64,000 bases of DNA from JADKHR01 sp041917295 (lineage in GTDB: Bacteria; Elusimicrobiota; Elusimicrobia; FEN-1173), in the NCBI GenBank assembly GCA_041917295.1, contig JAYRXX010000022.1, forward strand, positions 1 through 64,000. The letters run 5' to 3'. Shown here one piece after another: positions 36,153 to 43,865 of the stretch. Made by a program: the position numbers and the translations under genes. Every line of letters starts with the position of its first letter. The stretch's first letter is position 1. The notes beneath the pieces were generated by a model. It worked only from the letters and a program-made list of their open reading frames with translations, made no database searches and was not told the DNA's origin.

Positions 36153-37700
36153 TCACCGGGGAGCGAACTTTTTTTGCATCACCCGCGCCACCCCGGCTGG
36201 ATTTTTTCGGGCCGCCTCAACCAGGGTCGCCTGAGCTTGGGCCCGGTCCGCCGCTGTCACCGGCACCGCGGCTCCCGCGGGAACGGCTTCCAGTGTCGGT
36301 GGCGGAGCGGGCGCGGCTAACCCCACCGCGGCCGGCGCCGCTTCCAAAGCCGGTGTGGCCACGCGCGCCGCACTGTCCGCCGCGTCGGCCGCTCCCGCCG
36401 CTTTTAAAAACTTAACGAACAAAATCACGACAAACACGATTCCCAGCGCGCTGGCCACCCGGGCCGCCACATTTAATATCTCCTTGCGCATCGTGTCTTT
36501 CTTAACCTCGGCCTCCAACGCGGCGGCGTCGGCCATCATTTTGTCCCGCTGGGCCGTGTCGAACGCCACGTTTTTGATCTCAAATTGGTCTTCCCGGTCT
36601 TCGCTGAACCCCACCGTTTGTTTTACCAACGTGGCAATGGCCGACATCTCTTCATCGGTTCGCGGCGTGTAAGAACGCGTCCCGGGATTCTCGGGGTCTT
36701 CTTTGCTGACTCCGTCGACCACCACCGAAACATAGAGTTTCCGGATCGCGCCGGGGCTGGCCACAATTTCTTTCACCGAATGACCGATTTCGTAGTTGCG
36801 GACAAACGAGTTTCCGGTTCGGGCCCCGCCGGTTTGTTGTTCACTGCGCAGGGGCCCGTTCGGGTCATACGATTCGCTCTTTTCCCGCACCACTTTGTCG
36901 TCCATCTCCACCCGAGCGCGGACAATGGCTTTCCCCATCCCTAAAAATCCGTCCAGCAACCCCGTGGCTTTTTCTTCCAGATAGCGTTCCGCGTCCCGTT
37001 GAAGGGCCAACAGCTCGTTGCCCTGGCCATAAATGCCGTCCGGGGATCGTCCGCCGGCCAACAGGCGGCCCTGCCCATCCAGCACCGACACGTTTTCGGC
37101 TTTTAAATCTTTGACCGCCCCCGCCACCAAATGAACCACACCGCTCAGTTGGCGCTGGTCGATGGTTGCCCCCGGCCGTAACGTCAACACCACCGACGCC
37201 CGCGCCCCGTCTTGACTATCCAAAAAGGGAGACTCTTCCGGAAACACCACGTGAACCCGGGCCGACAACACGTTTTCCAGCGCGCCGATGGTTCGGGCCA
37301 ATTCTCCCTGGATGGCCCGTTGGTATCCCACTTTCTGGTTAAAATCGCTCATCCCCAGGGGAGATTTGTCCAACATTTCCAAGCCTTCCCCCTCATTTTT
37401 GGGCAACCCGTCTTGGGACAACCGCAAGCGCAAATCATCCACCATTTTGGAAGGAACCGTCACGGTCTGACCCCCGTTGGTCAATCGGAATGGGATGCCG
37501 TCGTTGCGCAATTTTTCCGCCACCTGGGCCGCGTCCACGGGCGACAGCTTGGCGTACAACGGCGTTTGATCCAGGCCCCGCACGGGGATGGACAACGCAT
37601 ACACCGCCCCCGACACCGCCGCCGCCAGGATCAACACCGTGGCTTTGCGGCTCGCCGACAGCGAGAAAAACTGATCTTTTAAACGGATTAAGAAGTCCAT
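36153..37700 (-). CDS. fliF: FliF, MS-ring protein
   Basis: 515 residues. Two membrane helices (about 20-38 and 420-440) bracket the periplasmic ring-building domains (GLDQTPLYAKLSPVDAAQVAEKLRNDGIPFRLTNGGQTVTVP; YQRAIQGELARTIGALENVLSARVHVVFPEES). The C-terminal FliG-binding tail ends AARKNPAGVARVMQKKFA. The RBS nearest ATG 37700 is GGGAG; a second, better GGAGG further up can pair with CCTCC (see 37715-37729). Confidence 0.96.
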   Translation of the reverse strand: MDFLIRLKDQFFSLSASRKATVLILAAAVSGAVYALSIPVRGLDQTPLYAKLSPVDAAQVAEKLRNDGIPFRLTNGGQTVTVPSKMVDDLRLRLSQDGLPKNEGEGLEMLDKSPLGMSDFNQKVGYQRAIQGELARTIGALENVLSARVHVVFPEESPFLDSQDGARASVVLTLRPGATIDQRQLSGVVHLVAGAVKDLKAENVSVLDGQGRLLAGGRSPDGIYGQGNELLALQRDAERYLEEKATGLLDGFLGMGKAIVRARVEMDDKVVREKSESYDPNGPLRSEQQTGGARTGNSFVRNYEIGHSVKEIVASPGAIRKLYVSVVVDGVSKEDPENPGTRSYTPRTDEEMSAIATLVKQTVGFSEDREDQFEIKNVAFDTAQRDKMMADAAALEAEVKKDTMRKEILNVAARVASALGIVFVVILFVKFLKAAGAADAADSAARVATPALEAAPAAVGLAAPAPPPTLEAVPAGAAVPVTAADRAQAQATLVEAARKNPAGVARVMQKKFAPR

Positions 37701-37714
37701 GCGGTTCTCCCGAG

Positions 37715-37729
37715 CCTCCTACACGGAGG
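37715..37729 (-). promoter_or_regulatory. Small hairpin over an upstream fliF Shine-Dalgarno
   Basis: On the minus strand CCTCC-GTGTA-GGAGG can form a 5-bp stem that hides a strong SD-like GGAGG located about 15-20 bases before the fliF ATG. The nearer GGGAG remains free. This could tune initiation of fliF, but the stem is short. Confidence 0.3.
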
Positions 37730-37743
37730 TCCAGCCCAGGGGA

Positions 37744-38049
37744 CTACAACGGCATTCGCATTATTTCTTGATACGCCTCCAGCGCCTTGTTGCGCAACTG
37801 TATGGTCCATTGCAAGGCCAAGTGCGCCTCTTCCACTTTGATCATGACCTCGTGGGAACTGGCGGCCCGGCCCGTGGCTAAATCAGTCATGGCGGCGCTG
37901 GCGTCGGTCACACGGGCGTCCGCCCGTTCCAACGCCTGGGATAACACATCCCCAAATCCCTTCTTCGGACCTGTCGCTCCGGAGTCAAACCCGCCGAAAA
38001 ACGGTTGGTCCCCGCCCCGCACGCCCCCCACACCCATTGGGCCGGCCAT
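37744..38049 (-). CDS. fliE: FliE, MS-ring/rod adaptor
   Basis: 101 residues from ATG 38049, normal size. FliE links the MS ring to the rod. Gly-rich N-terminus, then the conserved helical part: FGDVLSQALERADARVTDASAAMTDLATGRAASSHEVMIKVEEAHLALQWTIQLRNKALEAYQEIMRMPL. The start is placed one base after the stop of the trigger-factor-like gene; a longer frame from 38085 would overlap that gene. Confidence 0.94.
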   Translation of the reverse strand: MAGPMGVGGVRGGDQPFFGGFDSGATGPKKGFGDVLSQALERADARVTDASAAMTDLATGRAASSHEVMIKVEEAHLALQWTIQLRNKALEAYQEIMRMPL

Positions 38050-38050
38050 G

Positions 38051-39061
38051 TTATGCAGCGGCCCCCGGCGTTTCGGCCGGAACAATGTGGGCGTGCCTTA
38101 AAATAAATTCAAACACTTTGTCTTCCAACATCAGGCCCCTCACGTCCTCTTTTTGCGCTTCCAGCCGTTTTAACGACCGTTCCCGGTGGTCTTCCGGAAG
38201 CGGTTTCACCACTTTGCGAACCGCCACGACAGCTTCTTCGGGCGTTACGGAAATCCCTTCTTCCTGGGCGATCGCGGCCAACATATAAGCCAGCCGAACC
38301 GCCCGCTCGGCTTCCGCCCGAACTTCCGGCTCGTATTGGTCGTATCGGATTTTCCAGTCCGACTCGGCGCCGCCCTCGCTTTTAAATTGGGCTTCCAGGC
38401 GGCGAAACAGTTCCCGTTCCCGCTCCTGAACCAGGCTGGGAGGAACATCAAACGGGTGCGCTTCCAACAACGCCTGGGCCGCTTGATTTTCCAGGTCGCG
38501 TCGGATCATTCGTTCGGCTTCCGCTTCCAATATTTTTCGCACCGCGTCCCGAAATTCCGTTGGCGCGCCGGCCGTGTCGCCGCCGATCTCCCGCAACGCC
38601 GATTCCACCGCCGCGTCGGGGACCGATATTGTTTTTCGCTTCAGGCTCAGCCCCTTGTACCCGGTCACATCCACGTCGGGCGGGCATTCCACCGCGAATT
38701 TGATTCGAACCGTGGCGTGGGCCACATCGCACGACTCCACCACCGGCGCAGTGAGCGCGATCAAGGCGGATTCCCGCAACGCCCGTTCCACCGACTCCTT
38801 GATTAAGGCCATGATCGCTTGCTCGCGGGCTTCCCCCGCGTAACGCTGGCGGATTTTCGGAATGGGAACACCGCCCCGTCGAAACCCGGGCCATTTGACG
38901 TCCCGTTGGAGGCGGGTCAAGGCCTCGTTTTCTTTCTGCAGCAAATCTTCCATGGGCTGTTCAATCCAAAACCGAGACAGGCCGTGGGACGTGCCCAAGG
39001 GCCTCACCAAAAAGGTCACCCCCGACGATGTGTTCGGCACCACGTTGGGCTCGGGCGTCAT
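38051..39061 (-). CDS. Trigger-factor-like chaperone without PPIase domain, in flagellar operon
   Basis: 336 residues against about 430 for normal trigger factor. The N-terminal ribosome-binding domain shows the signature loop as GFRRGGVP (about residues 59-66; normal GFRxGKxP) and ends with FAVECPPDVDVTGYKGLSLKRKTISVPDAAVESALREI, matching the trigger factor N-domain. The FKBP-type peptidyl-prolyl isomerase domain is missing, and the sequence goes straight to the C-terminal helical substrate-binding arms (AERMIRRDLENQAAQALLEAHPFDVPPSLVQERERELF...). It overlaps flgC by 4 bases and abuts fliE. A co-translational chaperone for flagellar export substrates is inferred. Confidence 0.82.
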   Translation of the reverse strand: MTPEPNVVPNTSSGVTFLVRPLGTSHGLSRFWIEQPMEDLLQKENEALTRLQRDVKWPGFRRGGVPIPKIRQRYAGEAREQAIMALIKESVERALRESALIALTAPVVESCDVAHATVRIKFAVECPPDVDVTGYKGLSLKRKTISVPDAAVESALREIGGDTAGAPTEFRDAVRKILEAEAERMIRRDLENQAAQALLEAHPFDVPPSLVQERERELFRRLEAQFKSEGGAESDWKIRYDQYEPEVRAEAERAVRLAYMLAAIAQEEGISVTPEEAVVAVRKVVKPLPEDHRERSLKRLEAQKEDVRGLMLEDKVFEFILRHAHIVPAETPGAAA

Positions 39062-39477
39062 TTGCCGATCTCCATGGCTTTGATCAACATGCTTTTGGTG
39101 GCGCCAAAGGCGGCCACGTTGGCTTCATAAGCGCGAGTGGCCGCCGTGAGGTCCACCATCTCCCTCACAGGGTCCACGTTGGGAAGGGCCACAAACCCCT
39201 TGGCGTCCGCGTCCGGATGGGACGGGTCAAAAATTTGCGGGAACGGCGCTGTGTCCGGTGGACCCGCCAGGGCCGACACACCGGATCCCGTGGACGGAGA
39301 GCCCGCTTCGGCCACGTCCAGCAATTCTTGGAACACCACGGTTTTTCGTTGGTAGGGTCCCCCCGCCGCGGTGCGGGTGGTGTTGGCGTTAGCCACATTG
39401 GACGCCGACGCTTCCATCCACGCGCGGTAAGCGTCTAGCCCCGATCCGCTGATGTTGAGCCCGTCAAATGCGCCCAT
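39058..39477 (-). CDS. flgC: FlgC, proximal rod protein
   Basis: 139 residues, standard length. MGAFDGLNISGSGLDAYRAWMEASASNVANANTTRTAAGGPYQRKTVVFQE is the rod N-terminus; the C-terminus has VDPVREMVDLTAATRAYEANVAAFGATKSMLIKAMEIG. It lies five bases after flgB. Confidence 0.95.
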   Translation of the reverse strand: MGAFDGLNISGSGLDAYRAWMEASASNVANANTTRTAAGGPYQRKTVVFQELLDVAEAGSPSTGSGVSALAGPPDTAPFPQIFDPSHPDADAKGFVALPNVDPVREMVDLTAATRAYEANVAAFGATKSMLIKAMEIGK

Positions 39478-39482
39478 ATCCG

Positions 39483-39860
39483 TTACCGTCCTTCAATGGC
39501 CGCGCGGGCCATGCGACTGGTTCGAGACACCAACTCCACCATGGTTTGATAACTCACCACGGTTTTTGAGACTTCCGCCAACTCGGTGTCCGGAGAAAGG
39601 TCGCCGACCGCTTGTTCCGTAAAAGCCGTCGACAGGGCCGGATTTGAAACAGGTAAATGGTTGGGATTGGTGCGGCTCAGTTCTTTGGACAACACGTCCC
39701 CGAATGCCCCGCCCGGTTCGTTTCGCACAACCCGGGTACCCACAAAACCCGGCGTGTGGATGTTGGCCAAATTATTTGCGGCCGCCTGCTGGTTCAACCA
39801 CAGGCGGTCCAGTTCTTGTCGGATCGGCCGACCGGCGATGGGCATCCAGGATTCGCTCAT
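39483..39860 (-). CDS. flgB: FlgB, proximal rod protein
   Basis: 125 residues. First rod protein, with QQAAANNLANIHTPGFVGTRVV near the N-terminus and LAEVSKTVVSYQTMVELVSRTSRMARAAIEGR at the C-terminus. It starts at ATG 39860 with GAGG upstream, 14 bases after the start site predicted by the sigma-54 promoter at 39885-39900. First gene of the flgB-flgC-tig-like-fliE-fliF... unit. Confidence 0.93.
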   Translation of the reverse strand: MSESWMPIAGRPIRQELDRLWLNQQAAANNLANIHTPGFVGTRVVRNEPGGAFGDVLSKELSRTNPNHLPVSNPALSTAFTEQAVGDLSPDTELAEVSKTVVSYQTMVELVSRTSRMARAAIEGR

Positions 39861-39881
39861 TATGGGGTCCTCACCCTATCC

Positions 39882-40199
39882 TTATGCAAGAGGCGTGCCG
39901 ATCTGGCGGTAAACGTGGGACACGTGGGCCCGCCGGCGGTGTCCAGAAATTTGTTCCCCCACCTCTCCCAACGCCTTGGCCAACAGCCGCGTGTTTAGTT
40001 CGCTTTGGTCCCGCAGGGCTCGAAGCAAGGGTTCGGAAAGCCGGTCGTACTGGGTTCCCACAACGCGCCACAAGCGCGCGCGCAACCGATCCAGGGGCGC
40101 CAACTTGTGCCATTCTCCGGAAAGAACCGCCTTTTCTTCCCTCTTCAACACGTCCAACAATTTTTTTCCTGTTTGATCGTCGATCGCGAGTTCGCTCAT
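39882..40199 (-). CDS. FlgN/FliT-like export chaperone, second copy
   Basis: 105 residues, helical. LLDVLKREEKAVLSGEWHKLAPLDRLRARLWRVVG... then LNTRLLAKALGEVGEQISG...YRQIGTPLA has the FlgN helix pattern, including the L-N-x-x-L-L heptad and a Tyr/Gly tail, though identity with the flgN product at 10.5 kb is low. GGAGG precedes ATG 40199 and a perfect sigma-54 promoter lies upstream. An early chaperone for rod or hook proteins is a reasonable guess; assignment is by pattern only. Confidence 0.65.
   Translation of the reverse strand: MSELAIDDQTGKKLLDVLKREEKAVLSGEWHKLAPLDRLRARLWRVVGTQYDRLSEPLLRALRDQSELNTRLLAKALGEVGEQISGHRRRAHVSHVYRQIGTPLA
39885..39900 (-). promoter_or_regulatory. Sigma-54 promoter of flgB operon
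   Basis: On the minus strand CGGCACGCCTCTTGCA matches GGCACG-N4-TTGCA perfectly. The predicted start is near 39874. It overlaps the last codons of the FlgN-like gene, so the flgB operon can be transcribed on its own or by read-through from the upstream sigma-54 promoter. Confidence 0.88.
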
Positions 40200-40225
40200 G
40201 GGGCCTCCGTTCTGACCAATTCGTT

Positions 40226-40241
40226 TGCAATCCCCGTGCCA
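40226..40241 (-). promoter_or_regulatory. Sigma-54 promoter of the FlgN-like gene
   Basis: On the minus strand TGGCACGGGGATTGCA is an exact -24/-12 consensus. The predicted start is near 40215, giving a 16-base leader with GGAGG before ATG 40199. Confidence 0.92.
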
Positions 40242-40253
40242 AACCCCGTCCGC

Positions 40254-40280
40254 TTAAGGACCCCCTAATTGCGCCGATAA
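40254..40280 (+). promoter_or_regulatory. Sigma-28 promoter of hemerythrin gene
   Basis: TTAAGGAC (40254-40261), 11 bases, exact GCCGATAA (40273-40280). The -35 is half-matched, the -10 perfect. The start near 40287 leaves a leader with AAAGGAG before the TTG start. It lies back to back with the sigma-54 promoter of the FlgN-like gene. Confidence 0.6.
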
Positions 40281-40308
40281 CCTCAGCGAATCCCAAAGGA
40301 GACGTCCG

Positions 40309-40767
40309 TTGACCAAACCCTTGTTGTGGCGGCCGGAACTGGAACTTGGTGTGGATATGATGGATCGGCATCACCGTCAGATGGTGGCCCTGTGCGGAGC
40401 CATTCGCGATCGAGTGACCGGGCGGTCGAAGTCAAGGGAAACCGCGGGCCTTTTTTCTCAGTTGGTGGGGTTTACCGCCATGCACTTTGAAGCCGAAGAA
40501 GAGTTAATGCGCCGGTCCGCTTATCCGGGCCGAATGGATCACCAAGACCGTCACCACGAACTGTCGTTGCACTTGAAAGCCTGGGACGATCGGGCGCGCC
40601 GGCTGGACTGTCCTCTCTCATCGGTGTTTGTCTCCCGATTGGAGGTCTGGGTTCAAAACCACATTTTGGGTTCGGATCGGGGTTTTTCGCGATTTCTTTT
40701 GAACGGCAACAACGGCGCTGTTACGATGCGGGAATCCGCCCGTAGCGTTTCAGCCTGTTTCGTGTGA
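40309..40767 (+). CDS. Bacteriohemerythrin
   Basis: 152 residues. Four-helix oxygen-binding protein with a di-iron site. All ligand positions are visible: Asp-x-x-His (MMDRHHRQMV), His and Glu in AMHFEAEEELM, two His in MDHQDRHHEL, and His/Asp in NHILGSDRG. TTG 40309 is the start, with AAAGGAG seven bases before. In motile microaerophiles such proteins deliver or sense oxygen. A sigma-28-like promoter ties it to late flagellar expression. Its 3' end overlaps the convergent regulator gene by 47 bases. Confidence 0.9.
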   Translation: MTKPLLWRPELELGVDMMDRHHRQMVALCGAIRDRVTGRSKSRETAGLFSQLVGFTAMHFEAEEELMRRSAYPGRMDHQDRHHELSLHLKAWDDRARRLDCPLSSVFVSRLEVWVQNHILGSDRGFSRFLLNGNNGAVTMRESARSVSACFV

Positions 40768-42139
40768 GGGTTTCACTGATGCCCAACCGGTGAGCGGTTT
40801 GTTCAACCGATTCGCCGGAGGATTCGAACACCGCCAAAATATGGCGCCGTTCCACAGCGGACAAGGTTTCTGAAACATCATCGGGACGAGCCGAAACGAA
40901 CCCTTGCAAAGAGGGGGGAAGATCACGAACCATCACGGCGTCCCCTTCGGCGAAAACGACCGCGTGTTCAATGATGTTGTGAAGTTCCCGAATGTTTCCG
41001 GGCCACGAATAGGATTCCAGCCGAGCCAACGCGTCGGCCGACAGCGCACGGGGGCCTTTTCCCCGTGCGACAGACTGGATGAAAAAGTTCGCCAGCAACG
41101 AAATGTCTTCCCGCCGGTCGCGAAGGGGCGGCAGGTGAAGAGAAAAAACACTGAGTCGGTAATAAAGGTCTTCGCGAAATTGGTTCTTTTTAACCATGGT
41201 TTCCAGGTCCCGGTGCGTGGCGCCCACAAAGCGCACGTCCACCGACTGTTCGGTGTTACTGCCCAAACGCCGAAACCGTTTGGTTTCAACCACGCGTAAC
41301 AGTTTGGCCTGCAACGCCAACGGCATATCGCCGATTTCGTCCAGAAGAAGGGTTCCCCCATGGGCCATTTCCAAAAGGCCTTTTTTGAGGCCGGTGGCGT
41401 CGGTAAAAGCCCCCTTTTCGTGGCCGAACAGTTCGCTTTCCAGCATGGTTTCGGGCAAAGCACTGCAGTTCAAAGGGATAAACGGCCCCTCGCGCCGGGA
41501 ACTTCGGTTGTGAAGCGTGTGGGCCACCACTTCTTTTCCGGTGCCGGTTTCGCCTCGAATCAGGACACTGCACGAGGTGGGGGCGATTCGGTTTAAAAAG
41601 TCGGCGACTTTTTGAATGGACGGGCTTTTGCCGATCAGGTCAGGCACGGAAAACAAGGTGGACAGGGGCCGTGTGGAGAGTTCGCGTCGCGGCGTGGCGC
41701 GTTTTTCCCGGACCTTGTCGATCAGTTCCATCAAGGCCCGCATTTGGATGGGTTTGGGTAAAAAGTCGAAGGCGTCCAGCTGAAGGGTGCCCAACGCGGC
41801 GCGCATGCTTCCGGCGCCGGACATGGTCACCACATCCGTGGTCGGGTGGTTTTTCTTTATTTGGCGCAACATTTCAGTGCCGTCCATGCCGGGCATGTAG
41901 AGGTCTAATAGAACAATGTCCGCGGGACAATCGCGCAAGGTGTTAAGCCCCTCCTCGGCCGAAAAGGCCAAGTGAACGGCGTGTCCCTTTTCAGTTAACG
42001 CCCGGTCCAAGGCGTAGGCCACCGATCGGTCGTCGTCCACCACCAGGATGGTCAACACGGCGGTTTCAGCGGAAACCGGCGCGGTAACCTGGGGGGCGGT
42101 GCCATTCAAAGTAGCCGAACTGGCTCGCGCAATTGTCAT
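40721..42139 (-). CDS. NtrC-type sigma-54-dependent response regulator (FlgR/FlrC-like role)
   Basis: 472 residues. A receiver domain (ILVVDDD, acceptor in VLLDLYMPGMDG), an AAA+ domain (Walker A GETGTGKE; GHEKGAFTDATG, where the sigma-54-contacting loop is GAFTDA rather than GAFTGA; Walker B GGTLLLDEIGDM; arginine-finger region REDLYYRLSVF) and a Fis-type HTH (ERRHILAVFESSGESVEQTAHRLGISETLTRNRLKRYG). ATG 42139 coincides with the start site predicted by a near-consensus sigma-70 promoter, so a leaderless mRNA is likely; GTG 42061 is a shorter option. It is the likely activator of the sigma-54 promoters here. Confidence 0.9.
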   Translation of the reverse strand: MTIARASSATLNGTAPQVTAPVSAETAVLTILVVDDDRSVAYALDRALTEKGHAVHLAFSAEEGLNTLRDCPADIVLLDLYMPGMDGTEMLRQIKKNHPTTDVVTMSGAGSMRAALGTLQLDAFDFLPKPIQMRALMELIDKVREKRATPRRELSTRPLSTLFSVPDLIGKSPSIQKVADFLNRIAPTSCSVLIRGETGTGKEVVAHTLHNRSSRREGPFIPLNCSALPETMLESELFGHEKGAFTDATGLKKGLLEMAHGGTLLLDEIGDMPLALQAKLLRVVETKRFRRLGSNTEQSVDVRFVGATHRDLETMVKKNQFREDLYYRLSVFSLHLPPLRDRREDISLLANFFIQSVARGKGPRALSADALARLESYSWPGNIRELHNIIEHAVVFAEGDAVMVRDLPPSLQGFVSARPDDVSETLSAVERRHILAVFESSGESVEQTAHRLGISETLTRNRLKRYGRIPAS

Positions 42140-42145
42140 GGGCTC

Positions 42146-42174
42146 CATATACACCCTGATCCCAATTCTGTCAA
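42146..42174 (-). promoter_or_regulatory. Sigma-70 promoter of the NtrC-type regulator
   Basis: On the minus strand TTGACA (42174-42169), a 17-base spacer and TATATG (42151-42146). Transcription should begin at about 42139, which is the A of the best ATG. This constitutive promoter would place the regulator at the top of the flagellar cascade. Confidence 0.82.
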
Positions 42175-42177
42175 GGC

Positions 42178-42204
42178 TTTAGATTTAATCCAATCGTCCG
42201 ATAA
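42178..42204 (+). promoter_or_regulatory. Probable sigma-28 promoter of motAB
   Basis: TTTAGATT, 11 bases, TCCGATAA (42197-42204) matches 12 of 16 consensus positions. The start near 42211 gives a 30-base leader with GGAGGAGG before the TTG start of motA. Divergent from the regulator's sigma-70 promoter. Confidence 0.55.
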
Positions 42205-42240
42205 CATCCCTGTCACGTATTCTGTGGAGGAGGGTTTCCA

Positions 42241-43020
42241 TTGAAGAAACCCGATCTAGCATCGATTGTGGGAATTCTCGTTGGGATCGGGATGATCCTG
42301 CTCGGTCAACGGCTGGAAGGCGGACACATGAGTTCCATCCTTCAGCCCACGGCCGCGTTGATCGTTTTCGGCGGCACCCTGGGCGCCACCCTGATTGGGT
42401 TTCCCCCCCATGTGGCGAAAGGGGCCGTTAAAAAACTGATTTCCGTCTTTTTTGGCCCCCACGAAGACGAAGTGGAAGTGGCCAAGGCTTTGTTGGGGTT
42501 CGCCACCATCAGCCGTCGGGAAGGGTTACTGGCCCTCCAAAAATCCCAACAGGAAACCAAAGACCCCTTTTTGGCAAAAGGCCTTCAGCTCCTCATCGAC
42601 GCCACGCCCGAAAAAGCCCTGCGCGAACTGATGGAACAGGAAATGGAACGGGAAGAACACCACGACGAAGAATACATCAAATTTTTTGAAGCGGCGGGTG
42701 GGTTCGCCCCCACCGTCGGGATCATCGGCGCCGTGTTGGGGTTGATTCACGTCATGGAAAATCTGGCGGACCCATCCACGTTGGGCGGAGGCATCGCCGT
42801 GGCGTTTGTGGCCACGGTGTACGGGGTGGGTTCGGCCAACTTGGTGTTTTTGCCCGCAGCGGGAAAGCTCAAAGTCCATAAAGAGTCCAATTCCCACCAT
42901 CGGGCGCTCATCTTGGAAGGGTTGGTGTCCATCCAACAGGGCGAAAACCCCGCGCTGATGGGCGAACGGCTCAAAGGGCATTTAGCGCCACACGACCAAA
43001 AACTTCTGGATAAAAAATAA
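42241..43020 (+). CDS. motA: MotA, flagellar stator subunit
   Basis: 259 residues with four membrane helices (about 8-22, 32-52, 150-170, 182-204). Proton- or sodium-channel stator with MotB. Signature stretches: GGHMSSILQPTAALIVFGGTLGATLIGFP and FFEAAGGFAPTVGIIGAVLGLIHVMENL...GGGIAVAFVATVYGVGSANLVFLPAAGKLK. TTG 42241 follows a strong GGAGGAGG; no ATG gives a complete first helix. Its stop overlaps the motB ATG by one base. Confidence 0.95.
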   Translation: MKKPDLASIVGILVGIGMILLGQRLEGGHMSSILQPTAALIVFGGTLGATLIGFPPHVAKGAVKKLISVFFGPHEDEVEVAKALLGFATISRREGLLALQKSQQETKDPFLAKGLQLLIDATPEKALRELMEQEMEREEHHDEEYIKFFEAAGGFAPTVGIIGAVLGLIHVMENLADPSTLGGGIAVAFVATVYGVGSANLVFLPAAGKLKVHKESNSHHRALILEGLVSIQQGENPALMGERLKGHLAPHDQKLLDKK

Positions 43021-43865
43021 TGGCCCGCAAACCGAAAATTCCGGAACACGTTAATCACGAACGGTGGCTGGTGTCGTACGCCGACTTCATTACGTTGCTG
43101 TTCGCCTTTTTCACCGTCCTCTACGCCACCGCCCAAACCGATTCCGGGAAAGTGAACAAATTTGTCGGCGCCGTGGATCGGGCCTTCAGCGCGGGCATTT
43201 TTTCGGCGGGGAGCAACGAGCTCATGTTTGCCCAAGAGGGAAACGTGACCGGACGTGAAATCATCGACCTGGGCATGAACCTCAAAGACGTGGAAAAAAA
43301 GATTTCCCAAGCCCTCGAAAAAAGCGGCGCCGGAACCGGCGACGCCGTTAAACTCGAACGGCACGCGGAAGGGTTGACGTTGATTCTTCAGACCCGCTCT
43401 TTTTTCGCTCCCGGGTCCGACATCCTTCGACCGGAAGCCCTCACGCTGTTGCCCGACGTGGTTGACGTGCTCAAGAAAACCAAACAACGCTTGCGCGTCG
43501 AAGGCCACACCGACGACATGCCCATCCACAACGCGTTTTTCGCTTCCAATTGGGAACTGTCGACAGCCCGGGCCCTGGCGGTGCTTCATTACCTCACGCG
43601 CAACGGCATCGCTCCCGGACGGCTCACCGTCGCCGGCATGGCCGAACATCAGCCCCTTCGCCCCAACACCACCCGGGAAGGCCGTTCGCGCAACCGCCGG
43701 GTGGAAATCGTCATTTTGAGCGACAAGCCGTCGTTTTGGTCTGGAATGAAAAAAAAGGCGACCGAATCCCCCGGTTGGAAACCGTTGATTTCAAACGATC
43801 AAATGGCGCCGGTCCCTGTGCCATCGGGCCCCGCCCAGGAAGAAGCGTCCCATGCGGCCCCTTGA
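43020..43865 (+). CDS. motB: MotB, flagellar stator subunit
   Basis: 281 residues. One membrane helix (WLVSYADFITLLFAFFTVLYA, about 16-36) with the ion-carrying Asp, a plug/linker, and an OmpA-type peptidoglycan-binding domain (about 125-235; RLRVEGHTDDMPI, NWELSTARALAVLHYL, GRSRNRRVEIVIL). Coupling ion cannot be decided from sequence alone. Overlaps the following PilZ-like gene by 14 bases. Confidence 0.95.
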   Translation: MARKPKIPEHVNHERWLVSYADFITLLFAFFTVLYATAQTDSGKVNKFVGAVDRAFSAGIFSAGSNELMFAQEGNVTGREIIDLGMNLKDVEKKISQALEKSGAGTGDAVKLERHAEGLTLILQTRSFFAPGSDILRPEALTLLPDVVDVLKKTKQRLRVEGHTDDMPIHNAFFASNWELSTARALAVLHYLTRNGIAPGRLTVAGMAEHQPLRPNTTREGRSRNRRVEIVILSDKPSFWSGMKKKATESPGWKPLISNDQMAPVPVPSGPAQEEASHAAP

